NCBI GenBank assembly: GCA_020746105.1
Contig: CM036623.1
Span: 6,368,001-6,432,000 of the forward strand
Length of the DNA: 64,000 bases
Source of the DNA: Trogon surrucura
Taxonomy: Eukaryota > Chordata > Aves > Trogoniformes > Trogonidae
Direction: 5' to 3'
This document shows, piece after piece, positions 1-11,215 of this stretch. The notes under the pieces are model-generated. The model was not told the origin of the DNA and searched no databases. It saw only the letters and a list, made by a program, of their open reading frames with translations. Position 1 is the first letter of the stretch. Each line of letters begins with the position of its first letter. The position numbers and the translations under genes are program-made.

Positions 1-288
1 GGCTGCAGGAGGCCACTGTGCCGGGCTGCCCTGTGATCCAGGGACCAGCCTTAGCTAGGAGGTAGGATGAAACATAACTGAACTCCTTCAAGCAAGTGGT
101 GAATCTCCCTCAGCTGTCATTCCTAAGAAAGTACCTCATTCAGCGCTGTCATTTCCACCGGTAGCAGGATGCCTCAAGCCAAGAACTGTAATACAAAACG
201 TTGCAGCATGAAAGTACTTTTGTGAATTTATTCCTGGGTGCGATCATTTGGAAAATGTTATTTGTTCCCACTGGTGGTGGCAAAGTGG

Positions 289-314
289 AAAAAAAAAAGA
301 AAAAAGAAAAAAAG
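289..314 (+). repeat. A-rich tract
   Basis: This is a run of adenines broken by single guanines. It is not preceded by a recognisable retrocopy, so it is called simple sequence rather than the tail of a processed pseudogene. Confidence 0.7.
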
Positions 315-1193
315 TTTAATAGTTTTTATATTAACTTGTTTATAAGATTTATTTTTTTAGAAAACTGTTCATAAAATAGTAACTGCTAGAATGAGTTTTT
401 CCAGGAATGTATTAACTCTTAAGCACGTGGAGATATCATTGCAACCGTTTGAGAGCGAGTGCTATAGCGCTTATTCTTAGGAGCCTACTGAAGCAGAGTA
501 GGAAGATACTTTTTTGTGAATTGTAACAGAAACTACAGAAGATTAAACAACAAAGAAATCAACTATTTACCATTAGTTGCCTATATAAATAATATGTTCA
601 ATATATAATAGATGTTTTATAAACAAAATCATTATACAATAATAAAATAGTTATCAGCCAAATATATTGTCCTGGCTTTTCCAGCTAATGAAGATTTTAT
701 TGAATATGTGACTAATAGGAAATTATAATCTAATGTGAGAGGAAAGTTTCAATATAAGATTGAAATGAAGCATTAACTTTAACTGTCCATTTCTGTGAAC
801 ATATCAGACACAGTATGAGTTCCAATAATATGTTCCCTAGCTTCTTTTTTGTCATTTTCTTTCCTGCATAGGATCATTAGATGAAACACACGATTTTCCT
901 AAATAATTAAACTTCTAAAATTAATGCATAGAATTTGTCACATTTGCTACTCCTGGGTCCAGTCACAAGATTCTCTGTGATTGATACTGAAAAGGCAAAA
1001 TACGTGGAAAGATGTGAAATCCCATGGCTAGATTAAGCTCTATTACAATCAGTCAGATTGAGTATTCTGGCTGAACATCCTTGTCTAGAATGTTTCTGGA
1101 TCAAGTTAATAGGATTTCTGCAGAAATGAAATATATGAAACAAAAATAAGGCTAGCCAATGCTTTCCGTCTTGAAAGCTGTGAAGAAGGATGA

Positions 1194-1226
1194 TATTATT
1201 ACTATTTTTATTATCATTATTATTAT
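1194..1226 (+). repeat. Imperfect (ATT)n microsatellite
   Basis: ATT/TTA units repeat with a few interruptions over about 33 bases. It is simple sequence with no sign of function. Confidence 0.7.
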
Positions 1227-4200
1227 GGATATTTGCATTTGTTTCTGTTCATTCGTTTCCCAGCAGGTGTCTCTATACTGCAGCTTTACTGAAAAAGAAT
1301 GAGGAAGCAGAATAATTGCATAAAATGTTTTTAAAAAAACCACCAAAAACCAGCAATGAAAAAATAGGCAGATTAAGCCTTACTATGACATCACACAATA
1401 ACAAAGGAAAAAAAAATATTACAAGAGTGAAAAACTGTAAAGAGAGTCATCTTATGAGCTTTTAGGTACACACATATATACAGACCATATTGGGTCTTAT
1501 TAACTATTGATTCCAACAAAAAGAGATATTAAAAATGGTGCACTGAAAAAGCAATGGTACATAAACTGGAGCCTGAGATTTTTTCAAGTTCTGAGAGTAA
1601 CAGTAACACACATATAAATATATAACCTGTCTAACAACTGCAGGAATTTGTCTTCATCAGTAGCTAGAGTGAAAATACTGAAGTCTCACAAAGGAAACAT
1701 TGCAACCTTTGCTGGGAGCATAAAAGTGGAGGTTAATGAAGACTGCAGGGGTCTGGAAGAGTCGAGGGGAGAAAAAGCACAAGCAGCAAAAGAAAATTAT
1801 GGTTATGAATAAGAATTCCAGTTTGTCTTGGCTCAGGGCAGACCAAAGTAACTTTATTTCATTTGCAACCAGATGCAAAAAAAATTAACATTTTATCACT
1901 TAATTGGCAACGTGTAATCTTTTTAGCCAAATAAAATTTATGCTTTGATGGATCCCAGTTGTATTTCTACACTGATTTTAGCGGAATGAAAAATCCTGAC
2001 TTACCATATAAAAGGACTAGAAATCTGTTTAGCATTTGATTTTAATTGCAGATTTCATGGACCAGAACACTCTGAGATGAATAACTGATGATGCTGAGAA
2101 ACATCCAAAATTCCAAATATGATTCACAATCTAGAATTAAACCTCTGCAAAGTTGCATTTTAAAGTCTTACTGTTCACAGAAACGTTGTATCAAGGCGAC
2201 TAAAAGCTGATACTCCCCAGTTTGTCCATTGATCAGTAGTTCACTGAGTATTTGATAAGAGCTCAATGAGCCATAAAAAGGAACAACATGACAAGTTTTA
2301 TTGATTGTCTCATAAAAATGGGAAAGAAGGGACAGATGACAGGCCCAGTTAGACCTTAACAGAAAGCAGTTAGAGTATTCATGGTACGTTAGTTACAATT
2401 ATTTCTATTTTTGGCACAGGAAGAGGAAATGATATAATAGTGCATGTGTCATTGCATCAAATTTATTTCTCACACACAAAAAAAAAAGGAAATTGATGGT
2501 AGTTTAAAAAAAGTAATGGGATTAAATAGGACTGTATTATCACAGCTGAAATAAGTCTCTGGTCTAGAATTCTGCTTAAAGAATGCTGTTTCTTGTGCAA
2601 CGTCACGTACAAGGCATTGAGTGGTATTTATGTTCCTGGCCTCTATGTTTTTTATTTACGGACTCTCCCTATTCTTCAGTATTATTTATAAGGATTCTCT
2701 CAGACCCCAACGCGTACTCAAATGTGAAGTTATTCAATAGTCTTTGGCTGTAAATCATTGTGCTGTTATTATGACTTTGCTACAACATTAATTCTTAAAC
2801 TTGAAATGTAAGAGCAGAGAGTGGAACATGGGAAGTTAATGAGTCAGAGAAGACCTTTACCTCATTGTGCTGTCAAAATCCCGAAGTTTAAAAGTCAAGT
2901 TGGGGAAACAACATGCTGCAATGAGAAGAAAGCTATCGTTGAGAATTTTAAGGGATTCAGCCTAAACCAGTCACATAGTCTTTGGATATTGTCTCTAATT
3001 TTTTTGAGACATTATTCCTGTTACGAACATTTACTGTCTTCAAAGCGTCTGCTAAATTACATCTCTCCTTGATACTTCATTCCTCTTTTGCATTTTTTAA
3101 TAAGGAAAAGATTCCACTTAGGAATAGTGCCTTGTTCGCTGTTGCCTGTTTTATGCAACATGAAGAATGTATATGGAAAATAGTTAGACCTGCAGTGAAG
3201 AGTTTACAGATGTTTCTTCTGTTGATTCTCCAGTGAAAAGTCCTTCCTCCTCTCAAGATTCCTAAAGACAGACAAAGCAAGACCGAGCTTATTTTCATTT
3301 CAATTAGCAAAAAAAAAAAATCACTGACTCTTCCTCCTCCAAAACCAGATGATTCCTTGGTTTGAGAAAGAAAAAATTACTTAACCCTTAAAGGAGAGGA
3401 AAGAAAAAATCCTTGAGCTTTCTCCAGTTCCTTCTCTGTATAACACTTCTTACAGGACCAAACAATGGCAGCAGGAAGAAGGCAAAGACAATCTGTTCTT
3501 TCAGAAAAGTGGCCTAGAGTGGTTCATCATGCCACTGCCTTAAGAGTAAAGGTGGGAAGTGTTAAAAGGGTTCTGATTTGAGATGTTCCTGTAGGTATTT
3601 TGTTTCCTAAAAGTGTTGATAGGTCTGTTGGAATTTAAATAAGTTTTTATTTGCTAGTTTTAGAGTTCACGTATGATTAAAGTTTCAGTCTTTCACACAG
3701 TTTTCTATCCTGGCTACACTATATTGCTCTTGGTCAGTTTACTTCAAAAATAATATTATCAATCTTGGGTAGAGGTGGTGGTTTAATTGTCTTATTTTGC
3801 GAACTAGATGGATTTATTTTATTTTTCCTTCAACAACAATTGTAGTAGCTAGTGTTCATTTCATAAAACTTGCTAGCACTCACCAGTGCAACAGAGTTCT
3901 TTCAAGATTAGTCAAAGAAAAGCTGGGGAAAACATTGTTGTGAACTCAGTTGCACTTAACATTTTATGATACTGAGCATATATAGTTGCCAGAAGGTGAC
4001 TTATTTTGTTGAGCCATCATCTGAGAGCATTATGTTGTCTGCGTACTGAATAAAAAGTGTAGAGTTTCTATCTTCAGTTAGAGCAGTATTATCACAAGCC
4101 AGCACTCAGGAGTTGCATGCCAAGTTCATGCTTAAGTTAAATATGTGCTGAAGTGCTTTTCTGAATCAAAGCCATAATTGCAGCAATTTATTTGGATCAT

Positions 4201-6054
4201 AATGTGGTTCCTTAAAGAAAAGCAAATCCCACAAGGAACGACATTTAAAAAGACAACATTTGTTTCTTAGAATTTGATCTCCATTATAGGGTTTACTTCT
4301 GGTCTTTTTAAAAATTCTGGTGTGATTAAGTATGTACAGGAGTGCACAACATAAATGATACTAGGTTGTAAATCCTATTAAAATGGCAGAGTTTTTGCTG
4401 TCATTGCTTCATATCCTTCTTTAAATGTCCCATGCCACTACTAAGCCAAGATACCACAGCGTTTGGAAGTGTAACCTGGAAGTTAGCCAGTGAGCAGCCG
4501 AAATTAACACTTTCCAGCACTACCACTCTGTCTCTAGCCAAGTCTTCAAATATATCTTCTGTAAGAGTATACAAAGCCAACCAGAGGTACTGAGCACCAT
4601 GACTCTGTGGATGGAGTAGAGAGGGGATGTGGGATGGAAGGACTGGCTGACAGAGCTGGCAGTCACAGAGGATCTTCCCCCTGGGATGCTTTCTCATGAG
4701 TATTCATTCCCTTTTGCCTTCATTAGTGAGGGACTGAGCTGCCGGACATCCATTTGCCAGAACACATCATCTTGTTCTGTCCTGCCAGTGAATAAGCAGG
4801 TGGCAGTGATGACATGGTGCCAAATTCAAGTACATGCTAAGGAGCGGGCTAAGGGCAACATGACCTGTTTGTTTTGCGTAACACCAAGTCATCACAGAAG
4901 CTGACGTGCCTAATCAGGCACTTTGCAGAATAGCTTATCAGTCTCAATGATTTGCCCTGCCTGACACAAATCCTGCATCAAGTATCATCAGAGTGGCAAC
5001 ACGCTTGAATTGGTTAGAAATTCAAGCGGAAATTAAAAAGACCAAGGGTGAAGAATTTGTCATTGCATCATTTGTCAGTCAGAATGCATGGTAACTGTGA
5101 AGAAGGTAATCTCTGTTGGTGTTTTGGTTTTGGTTTTGGTAATAGTGGTGAATGTGGAACTGTAAGGCACTTAACCTGAACTGATGGAGATATGAGACTT
5201 CCCATAATGTATATTATACTTCAATATAGGTATACTACGTGACTATTAGTGGAATATTTTTACTGTACTTGTGTGTTTTGTAGCTGAAGCATCCCACATA
5301 TTTATCACAAAGAACCCTTTTATCCTAGGGAAAGGTCAGGATAATCTTGTTGCACATGCACAGAATAGAAAATTACATCAGACAGATGACAAACAGGGAT
5401 AGCTACAGAGACAAGTAACATTTCCTAGAACCAGAATATTCCTTGATATTTCTCTTCCTTTAGTTCCTTCTGAAACTCAGTTAGAATTGGCTATTTAACT
5501 ATTGTAAGGGTCTTTTGAAAATTTTGTCAGTTATTGTATGGATCAAATACACTAGCAGTGCACTTTTAATGTTGAATCCTCTTGTTCAGTCTGATTATGC
5601 ACAGTCAGGCTGGTAAAACTGAACTAGTGGGAAATTGTTTAATGGAAGTTATTAAATGAAAGATTACTGTACCCCCTTTTTTTTTTAGTATATTGTGATT
5701 GCATATGGGAAGTGAGTGTGAGGTTTTGCCACTGGATGTAACGGCAGCAAACTGGAGAAGAGAAAGCTGCGTGTGATTGTTCGTAAGATGGGAAATATGA
5801 GGAGACGGTCAGACTGGTGGGGAGTTTATCTTAAGTACCACATCTTTGAAAAACAACACTTTGAAGTGTTTTCGCTAAACCTTTCAAAGGGATAGAGGCT
5901 GAAAAAAGAGCAAGAGCTAACTAGAGGATAAGTACTGGAAGGATAAGCCAGCTGGAAGATAAAGCTCTCTCTTTGTAGCAACTGTGTGTGAACCCTTTAC
6001 AATCTAGCCGATTAGAGAGGAGGCACAACAATTGAAGTGTTAAACACACCACAT

Positions 6055-6450
6055 ACACCGCTGGCCAAGCACCACTCCCTCGAGCTGGTAATGTGAAATG
6101 ATGGCTGCTCCCTGCTCTGTACACATGGAATTATTAGCAAAACGTTTGAGAATAGCTATTAATAAAACGCCATCCGAGTGTTTTTAAAATTGTACCAATG
6201 GCTCGATTTATCAGCTACTCAAACGCAGACATCGTTACAGTGAAACCCAGTTACTCTTCTTTAAGACACAGCTGGGGACAGACACGATGTAGCCAGCTGG
6301 AGCTGCAGGGAACTTCAGTCAAAGAGAATGGGTTTCCTTACCGGACTGGGACAAACAAGCAAGCAAACTTGAGCGCTTTCTCAGCAATAACTAAACTAAA
6401 CAGCCGTCGTCAGGTTTCTTTTAAAAGCGAGGCTATCAGAACTAGAAATA
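6055..6450. other. CpG-retaining block, possible conserved non-coding element
   Basis: By eye this stretch keeps about a dozen CpG dinucleotides in under 400 bases, while neighbouring AT-rich sequence has very few. It also holds TATTAATA-like and CAGCTG motifs. In vertebrates CpG is lost from methylated neutral DNA, so retention hints at constraint or low methylation. No open frame or repeat family is recognised. It could be an enhancer, an old insertion not yet decayed, or chance; only alignment to other birds can decide. Confidence 0.25.
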
Positions 6451-6955
6451 AAGAATAAGAGTGTAAACCAAGAAACAACTGGAAAGTTTCCAAGTCTGAA
6501 GTTTAAGGATGTGTTAAGAGCTGAAGTACAAAACCTGATTTCCGAAGTGCAGTTTATTTAGCTGTCTTCCAAAGTACTTTTTTGCATTTCCTGTTCTGAA
6601 CTGGACCGGGGAAGAGACCTGAAGTCTAATCCTTTTTCACCCACATCTGAGAAGTAACTGACACAATTTTGAAGGTCATGCACTAAGAAAACATTAGTTA
6701 GGTTGATATATGACAAAACTTGAGATTTTGCCTGAATTTGTCTTTCATCTTTCCTTTTTGGCCCTCTCATTTCGTCCATATTGATTTACTCTCAGGACAA
6801 CTACTCCATCTGAACCTGCCGTCCCCATTCTGTTTTTCGAGTTTATTGAGATATTGTGTGCCACCTGTAATTCGAGTCAAAATATTTAATGAATGTAACC
6901 TCACTTTTCTCTGAAAAAAACCAAGCCTGAGTTAAATTTTCTGCCAGTGCTTTAA

Positions 6956-6992
6956 CACCCCCACACACCCCCACCCACCCACCCACCCACCC
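6956..6992 (-). repeat. C-rich (CCCA)n tract, G-quadruplex motif on the minus strand
   Basis: Seven cytosine runs of three or more fall in 37 bases, and the last six are separated by single adenines. The minus strand therefore reads as repeated GGGT units. Consecutive GGG runs with one-base loops are the classic arrangement for a very stable parallel G-quadruplex, and the plus strand could form an i-motif. No transcript or promoter is identified next to it. Confidence 0.85.
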
Positions 6993-7178
6993 TGTTGTCT
7001 TTGTTTCAACCCTGCCTGATCTTCAGGGAAGTATAGATTGACCGGGCATTAAAAACTAATTTATTTGAAACTATCTTCAATTCTGATTATGAGATGAGCC
7101 TGATGTTTGTAAGAAGTATCAAGCCTATCTGTAAATGAAAAATGAAAACTTTCTGTCAAGATGATATTTCTCTGCTTG

Positions 7179-7194
7179 TATGTGTGTGTGTGTT
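7179..7194 (+). repeat. (TG)n microsatellite
   Basis: About eight TG dinucleotides in a row. Similar short TG runs occur near 18083 and 21272. Confidence 0.75.
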
Positions 7195-7532
7195 TCAAAG
7201 AGTGCTTTGACAGCATTGCGGAGGTGGAAGAGCTTGAGCAAACTGTGAGAGATAATCTGATGTATTTACTGTGAACAGGTTGCAACAATACTAACAATCA
7301 GGGAAGGATAAGAGGAAAGCTCAGCGTGGGGTTTGCTGGGATAATAAGTTTTTTGATCTTTGAAAAAATAGAACAGATTATCGAAGAAAAAGAAGTTGAA
7401 GCTTATGGTATAGAAAAAAAGTTTATAGTAAAATATGTGCTTTTCAATTTTCTTTGCCTAAGATGGAACAAGCAGTTTTTCCAGAATCAGTTTATTTTTT
7501 TCTCACTTGTGCTATCTCTGTTTTGCAAACAG

Positions 7533-7598
7533 AAGAATGAACATCTTGTCCCTGCAGTCTCATGGATTCTAACTTACAGTGTCTCGCTAGTTACTGAG
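7533..7598 (+). other. Candidate 66-nt exon (speculative)
   Basis: A T/C-rich tract ends in CAAACAG at 7532. It is followed by 66 bases open in only one frame (22 codons beginning KNEHLVPAVSW), and the donor is GAG then GTAAGT at 7599. The length is a multiple of three, as expected for a cassette exon. The upstream intron side is also open in this frame, so the open reading may be accidental. No protein family is recognised, and pseudo-exons of this quality are common in introns. Confidence 0.15.
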
Positions 7599-8304
7599 GT
7601 AAGTTTCTTGGACTACAATTATTGCAGAATGACCTAAAAAAAGAAAACTGTAGTTTAGTGTAGGTTAACCAGAGTCAGAATCAAATTTTAAAAATGTGTT
7701 TTATAGAATCCATTGTTGGTACTCTGCATCTTTTTTTTTGACTATACAATCTGGGAAATACAAAGATAGTAAAGTAGGGACATGGAGGTGACATCTTCAG
7801 ACTTGATTAGGAGTAATACAGGTTTGTGATTCCATTGCATCACAGTTCTTGGATTAGTACCACTATGATATTAAAATAGTGATGGAAAGACAAGTCCCAG
7901 TAATAACCACAACCAAGATATTCATAACATTATTTATTGGTTGCATGTTCATGTTTAGTTATTAGTTTTGAGCTAGTTCATCAAATATTGTCATGAGCTT
8001 CAACAAACAGTCCTTAAAAAACACTATCTAAAGATAACAGTCCAATATCCTTCATGTCATAAAGTCTTAAAAGCTTTGAAAAGTCTTTATGAACATCAGA
8101 GTATTGGACTAAAAGCCTACTGATTTTTAGAACACCTTATCTTTCTTTTGATTGACCTCTTTTTTTTCTTTCTTACTTTTTGGTGATATTTAGGTGTTTG
8201 TTTGGTTTTTTTATTTGTCTTTTTATTCTTAGTGAGAAAATTTGCATAGATACTTCTGGACATTGTCTTCAGAATGAGGAAAACTGGCTAAATACATGAA
8301 TGGT

Positions 8305-8758
8305 TGTCCTGGTTTCACTGGGACAGAATCCCAGCCTGGTCATCCTGTGTAGGACATCAGCAGTTTCAAGTCAGCCAGGAGCTTGAGCTAGGCAGGGCAG
8401 CTGCCTCCAGCTGGCTCATGGGTATATCGTATCCCGTAATCATCACCCTCAATATAAAGGGGGATGCTTTGCATCTGTTCTTGTTTCTCTCCACTCCTGA
8501 AGGAGTTTGTTTCTTGTTCTACTCCTGAGGACTTTTTTCCTGATTATTATGACTGCTGTACATTCACTCGGCTGAGCAGAACTTTGTATACTTTATATTT
8601 GCATTAGGATTAGTATTAGATTTGCACTTTCATTAAGTCTGTTTTCCTTTGAACCCATGGGTTGTCTTTTCCTGATCTGCCATCTCTGCTGGGGTGGGGG
8701 TAGTGGGCAGTAGAGCAACTGTTATAGTTTAGCCCTGGATACGGGCTGAATGTAGACA
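8305..8758 (+). mobile_element. Solo LTR of an avian endogenous retrovirus
   Basis: The element starts TGTCCTGGTTTCACTGGGAC and ends near GTAGACA, giving the TG...CA boundaries of retroviral LTRs. Inside are an ATATAAA TATA-like box near 8452 and, close to the 3' end, a CATTAAG polyadenylation-like site followed by GAACCCATGGGTT, a layout shared by many bird LTRs. No gag, pol or env sequence lies beside it, so it is a solo LTR left by recombination. The flanking five bases do not match, so no target duplication is claimed and the ends may be off by a few bases. A related LTR lies inverted at 46045-46690. The open frame across it is accidental. Confidence 0.75.
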
Positions 8759-10804
8759 CTGATGTAAAAAAAAATCTCTGAAATCTGGGAATTGATGTAG
8801 ACCATCACTCTTAGACCTACTTTTTACTTAACCATTTCTTTAATACACGTTATAGTATAAAATACAGTTATTGTATAGCAGGACAATGTGCAAAACACTC
8901 CCCATAGCAGGTGAATAAATTTGTACTTCCTTGAGTGTCTTCAGTTGCGTTATTGTTTTTCTGCTAGGGCATTCAGAATAAATGTTCTCTGTAGACTCTA
9001 ATGGTCCTAAATCCAGCTTGTTCATCTTCAAGATTTATGTATGTTGTATTAGAGTGGTATGATTTCTTCTGAACTTAACAAAATCAATTAAAAGCTTCAG
9101 CATTATTCCACATTTCCAACTATCACTATATATCTCTCTTCACATGGTGCTTTTACACTATAAGGCACACTTGCTTTTCAGTGTTTTATCTCCTTTCTTG
9201 TTCTTTGACTCTCCTCACTTTTTTTATTTGTTCTAGTATTCTTTTCTAGTGCTCTGGTTTGGCTAGTTTCCTTGTCTTTGACTTGAAGTACTGAAGCTTG
9301 ATTTCCATTGTGCAGCTCATTTTTTCTTCCATTCTAGTCTTTGCCTCTGTCTCTCATAGATACTCAGCTCATCTTGAGATTTCTTTCTTGAATTTATTTT
9401 CAGTTTGGCAAAGTTAAGATTGTGGCTGTTCTTGATATGACTGTTCGATGTGCTTTTACATTTGTTTGAATATAATCTATTTGATTTTCTGATTCACCAT
9501 CTGGTGAGTTTGTGTTTGTTCGGTAACAAGAAGTTGGAAAGAACTACGCTGTTCACTAAACACAAATCATTGAGTTTCTCATCATTTTGATGATTTCCTT
9601 CCAATGCTTTTCCACTGTTCTATCCACTTCTTCATTGTAGCATCTTAAACTGACATTCACGGAAGGTAAATCATGTTTTGGTGGTGTTTCAAATAAGTTA
9701 TGGAGGAAAATGTGGAAGACACCTTTGCTCCCTCTGGTTACGTTTCTGTGCAAGGGTGTGCAATGATTCAGCTGACATCTTTCACAATGTGTTGTTGAGT
9801 TTGGAATATACATTGTATTGAGCAAAACAATGAGAGGCTACCCAAAGGGTGCTGTGAATCCAATTGTCTTGAAGACCTTTTTGTCACTGAAGCATATATA
9901 GATAATAAAATGGAGATACCTGAAATATACTGTGCCTACAGCACCCATTCATTATCCCTGATGGCTTGGATTCCTATCTATAATTGTTCAATGCACTTTC
10001 CTTCTGATAACATCAACACTTTGAAGAATTTGATTTTTAGAGGTTTTGTTTGGTTTCAGGGGGCTTTGGTCTTTTGTTTTGTTTTGCTCTGTTTCTGGAG
10101 TTTTAGTATAGGGTAGGGATTGATTGGGCTCTTGTGAGTGGCCATACTGCCAGAACAGTAATTTGTTTTCTCATGAGCAACTAGTAAAACTTCTATAAGT
10201 GAAGCCTTCACTTCCCAAAGGGCCATTGCATAGCCGTATTCTAGGATCTGGTGATCCTACTGAGATCTAAACTTCTCAGGAAGTGAAAGTGACTTACGCC
10301 AAAGCATCAGGTAAACATGACATGAGAATTTTAGAGCATTTCGAATCCTTTGCAGATTACAAGTCCTTGTACAGCAGACTGAGGGGGGAAAAAAGTGAGG
10401 CTTATCCAGGATTTACTAATAGGATGAAGACTTTCTAAGGTCTTCAGCCACACACAGAAGTACGTATACATGATTAAACCAAGCTGTAAAGAGTACAGGC
10501 AGAGCCCTGTCTGATCTGTTTAATTGCCTCTGAGCCAAAGTTCCAGTGAAGGACGTTGGGAACACTGTCTGTGACTTGTCTTAATAATTAAGGTTCTGTG
10601 TCGCATACAGTATAAAGAATATCCCATGTGCATGTAAAATCTGTCATCTAAAGTGTCTGAGTGTGCAAGTCTAAAGTTTTTCTATGAGCATTAGTGCAGG
10701 TAAGATTAGACTTCTGGAATGATGTATGATAGGTTACACAAGAACAAAAGGGATAAAGATACTGAACTGTCTTAAGCTGTATATTATATTGTAATTATTT
10801 AAAG
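8759..10804. other. AT-rich non-coding sequence
   Basis: No exon, RNA gene or transposon is recognised. The stretch near 9100-9500 is T-rich with many pyrimidine tracts but contains no paired splice sites around an open frame. Confidence 0.6.
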
Positions 10805-11215
10805 GAGTGCACTCTCATTCAGTTTGCAGAGGACACCAAGCTGGGTGGGACTGTTGATCTGCCGGAGGGCAGGAGGGCTCTGCAGAGGGATCCAGACAGG
10901 CAGGATCAATGGGCTGCTGCCACTGTATGAGGTTCAACAAGGCCAAGTGCTGGGTCCTGCCCTTGGGTCACAACAACCCCAGGCAGTGCTTCAGGCTTGG
11001 GGGGAGTGGCTGGAGAGCTGCCTGGCAGATAAGGACCTGCGGATCCACCAGCAGTGTGCCCAGGTAGTCAAGAAGGCCAACAGCACCCAGGCCTGTATCA
11101 GAAATAGTGTGGTCAGCAGGAGGAGGCAAGTGATTGTCCCCCTCGGCACTGGCAAGGCTGCCCCTTGAATACTGTGTTAATTTTTGTGCCCCTTGCTACA
11201 AGAATATTCGTGACA
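10805..11215 (+). pseudogene. CR1 LINE fragment: C-terminal part of the reverse transcriptase ORF, decayed
   Basis: Reading across frames gives the C-terminal reverse-transcriptase sequence of CR1 LINEs: an FAEDTKLGG block at the start, then WLESCLADKDL, QQCAQVVKKANS, ACIRNSVVSRR and LEYCVNFCAP. In active CR1 copies the first block carries the FADD catalytic motif; here the first aspartate is glutamate. Frame shifts, an internal loss after KDL and an early stop show the copy is dead. It is truncated at both ends, lacks the CR1 3' tail and shows no target duplication. The RT would normally prime on nicked chromosomal DNA during retrotransposition. Confidence 0.85.

Larger units (their letters stand above)
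1..6050. other. AT-rich non-coding sequence, nothing recognised
   Basis: No open frame longer than about 100 codons and no recognisable exon or transposon is visible. The first 60 bases are GC-richer than what follows and may be the edge of something outside the window. A-rich tracts, a short ATT microsatellite and small TTTTGG-type repeats near 5120 are the only structured elements. The sequence reads as ordinary intergenic or intronic DNA. Confidence 0.65.

Noticed and set aside
5117-5140. TTTTGG repeats resembling a ciliate-type telomere
   Set aside because: Only three short units in vertebrate DNA; simple sequence.
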